Assembly (NCBI RefSeq): GCF_949628215.1
Contig: NC_134277.1
Coordinates: forward strand, 33,121,058-33,185,057
Source: Phalacrocorax aristotelis
Taxonomy: Eukaryota; Chordata; Aves; Suliformes; Phalacrocoracidae
Length of the DNA stretch: 64,000 nucleotides
Direction of reading: 5' to 3'
Both the position numbers and the translations under genes were made by a program. Shown here piece after piece: positions 62,137-64,000 of the stretch. How positions within the stretch are numbered: the first letter of the stretch is position 1; each line of letters begins with the position of its first letter. A model generated the notes under the pieces. That model saw only the letters and a program-made list of their open reading frames with translations, had not been told where the DNA came from and ran no database searches.

Positions 62137-63742
62137 CTGGCCTAAGTTAGAGCAGAGATTGTTTCAAGCCAATGTCTCCTGTGATCTCGGCTGATGTTTA
62201 AAGTGAATGTATGGAGGGAAAAAATCTCCCTGTAATATGACTGCAAAGACCCACCCCTCTCCACCTAATCGTTTGGTAACATTTTGTATCTACCATACTT
62301 AATCATTTTGTGCTGTGCTTCTCCGCAAAATAAATCTTCTCTCAACCCTATTTTGAAAGTGCTGCCATGGCTATCTTGTGTCATCTCTGGCAGCTAGCTC
62401 ACATCCCTTTCTCCTGAACATCTCTGGCATCCTTCAAAGATGGTATGTCCACAGACTGGGAAATGTTGCCAAATCTGGAATAGATAAGGACATAAATGAG
62501 TAGGGCTAAACACAACTCAAAGGAATGTGATTACCAGTTTATTTTTTTTTTGTCTAGCATTTTCCCATAGGTTAAAAAATCATTTAACTGATTATGAAGA
62601 CAATATACTGTTAATGACTAATACAATATTTTTTTCTTTTAGTGTACAGGTCATTTATCACCACTTTGTTGGAATATGCTTTTATATCCAAATTTTTACA
62701 TAGTTCTGAAGACATAGATAGGCACAATATAACTCGTTCATGACAAATTAATACTAGATATTGTAAATTAGCAAAGCTATCCTGCAAAGATCCTTGCTTT
62801 ATCTTTTATATGTGTATTTAGGCAGCATCATAGCAAATGGCAGGTAGCACAAACAAGTGACACCAGTGCTTTTCACATAGCATAACACATGCTCTTACTG
62901 CTGATGAGTCGCTTACTGTCTTGCTCTAGTGAAAAAGCACATTGCTGGGATAACACAGTATTTCAACTGACTTCAGCTTTTTACTCAAAACAGGCTTCGA
63001 CCTTTGCATATGGTCATCCTGGGAAAATTTTGTGAGACTTCATATGTACAGATGCCCTCACTAAGCTGCCACCGTGATGTCTGGGTTGGGATGCTACAGA
63101 AAAAGAGGGAATGACTGGGATGAGCCTCATGTGACTGAAGTTCCATTTAAATGAAAAAAGCTAGGACCAGCCTGCTCATTTTATCCATACCAGACTTTAC
63201 AAGCATCAATTAGCCTCAGGTGTGGAGTTCTGGGTCTATCTCTTTCCATCTCTCTTGCTTCATTGTGTTTTTATCATAGCAAAACCTGTAGTTGCTATTT
63301 GATGATTATCACCTCACTGAGACCCCATGTTCAGTGCGAAATGTCTGTTCTGTTTTAAACTATCAGAATGGTAGTTAAAGAATTATACAGAAGAAAGCTA
63401 AGCCTGGATCACTGATTTTTTTCTATATAAGCTATTCCAGAATCTACAGGAAAAGCCTTCCTTTCTGATTTGCCAGAAAAATGTCTTTTCCTTTAATAAG
63501 AAACAAGTGCATAAAGCAGAGTTATGCTAGCAACTTACAAGCTTCTTGCAATAGAATAGCTGAGATGCAGCTATTAACTTATAATACAAATTGCAAAAAG
63601 ACATCAAAAATGTTGGTTGTAACTCTTGGTCAGAAGTCATAACTCATTAAACAAAGTCATAGCTGGATTGATAAAATGCAGCTCAAGGTTGCTGCACCTT
63701 AAACCATCACTTTCAGTTATTCAGATAACTAATTGCAAAGTG
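62137..63742. other. Intergenic DNA downstream of AGR3
   Basis: No exon was recognised. The part at about 62,150-62,400, with AATAAA near 62,329 on the + strand, has a faint LTR-tail look but could not be assigned to a family. Confidence 0.45.
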
Positions 63743-63748
63743 TTTAAT
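63743..63748 (-). terminator. AGR3: Candidate polyadenylation signal ATTAAA (AGR3)
   Basis: The common variant hexamer on the - strand, about 220 bases after the AGR3 stop codon. No canonical AATAAA was seen closer. Confidence 0.4.
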
Positions 63749-63966
63749 AGATTTCTCCTCATTTTCCAGATGTACACAATAGTCTTTCTATGTTTGTTCT
63801 TCAAATTGTACATATAAATTTCTTATGAAATCTGATACACCAAAGCTGCTTGGTAAGAGCTCAAAATGATAGAAGAGACAGAGAGGTTAACTAAATTATT
63901 TTAAAATGTCAGGTTTCCTAGTGCAGCTTCACCTCGTAGAGGCTATGGCAATTTCAGTGTTGCTGC
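63749..63966 (-). other. AGR3: AGR3 3' untranslated region (proposed)
   Basis: The sequence between the AGR3 stop and the candidate ATTAAA. The far end is uncertain. Confidence 0.4.
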
Positions 63967-64000
63967 TTACAGTTCTGTCTGAATGAGGCGTAGTGCTTTC
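63967..64000 (-). CDS. AGR3: AGR3, anterior gradient 3 (3' end only)
   Basis: The last 34 bases of the window, read on the - strand, encode KALRLIQTEL followed by TAA. This matches the C-terminus of human AGR3 (KALRLIQSEL) better than AGR2 ([10 protein letters not shown]). The four-residue tail QTEL is a KDEL-like ER retrieval signal. By analogy with the 50-bp last exon of AGR2, about 16 more bases of this exon lie beyond the window, with the rest of the gene further right. The position, upstream of AGR2 and on the same strand, is that of AGR3 in mammals. AGR3 is an ER thioredoxin-fold protein expressed in ciliated airway cells in mammals. Confidence 0.87.
   Translation of the reverse strand, partial: KALRLIQTEL

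Noticed and set aside
1-64000. CRISPR arrays, operons, tRNA or rRNA genes, microbial systems
   Set aside because: The window is vertebrate nuclear DNA. No array of spaced repeats, cloverleaf RNA or bacterial gene layout was seen.

Overview
The window is a piece of a bird nuclear genome. Six fragments of CR1, the dominant avian LINE, and three solo LTRs of a well-known avian ERVL family are present. The gene order matches a block known from human chromosome 7p21.1: TSPAN13, then AGR2, then AGR3. The species cannot be fixed from the sequence alone; a bird that carries this ERVL LTR family is the safe statement.

Layout. Positions 1-10,840 are non-coding sequence upstream of TSPAN13, with one CR1 and one solo LTR. 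A CpG island (about 10,840-12,230) holds the TATA-less TSPAN13 promoter and first exon. TSPAN13 runs on the + strand from 11,489 to 28,047 in six coding exons (203 codons), with a 12.3-kb first intron. AGR2 lies convergently on the - strand, with seven coding exons between 35,822 and 32,336 (172 codons), a non-coding first exon near 37,490-37,540 and a TATA-type promoter just beyond it. A solo LTR lies between the two gene ends. From 37.6 to 63.7 kb there is mostly featureless intergenic DNA with CR1 fragments and a third, older LTR. The last 34 bases are the 3' end of the AGR3 coding sequence (- strand), so AGR3 enters the window from the right.

How the genes relate. AGR2 and AGR3 are tandem paralogues, ER-resident thioredoxin-fold proteins of the PDI superfamily. 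AGR2 keeps the CPHS active-site motif and the KTEL retrieval tail, and AGR3 ends in QTEL. TSPAN13 is an unrelated four-pass membrane protein that shares only the neighbourhood. I found no complete unknown system. The observations most worth a second look are a pair of 98%-identical direct-repeat LTRs bracketing TSPAN13 and a promoter-like TATA/CCAAT block with an adjacent splice donor at 46.6 kb.
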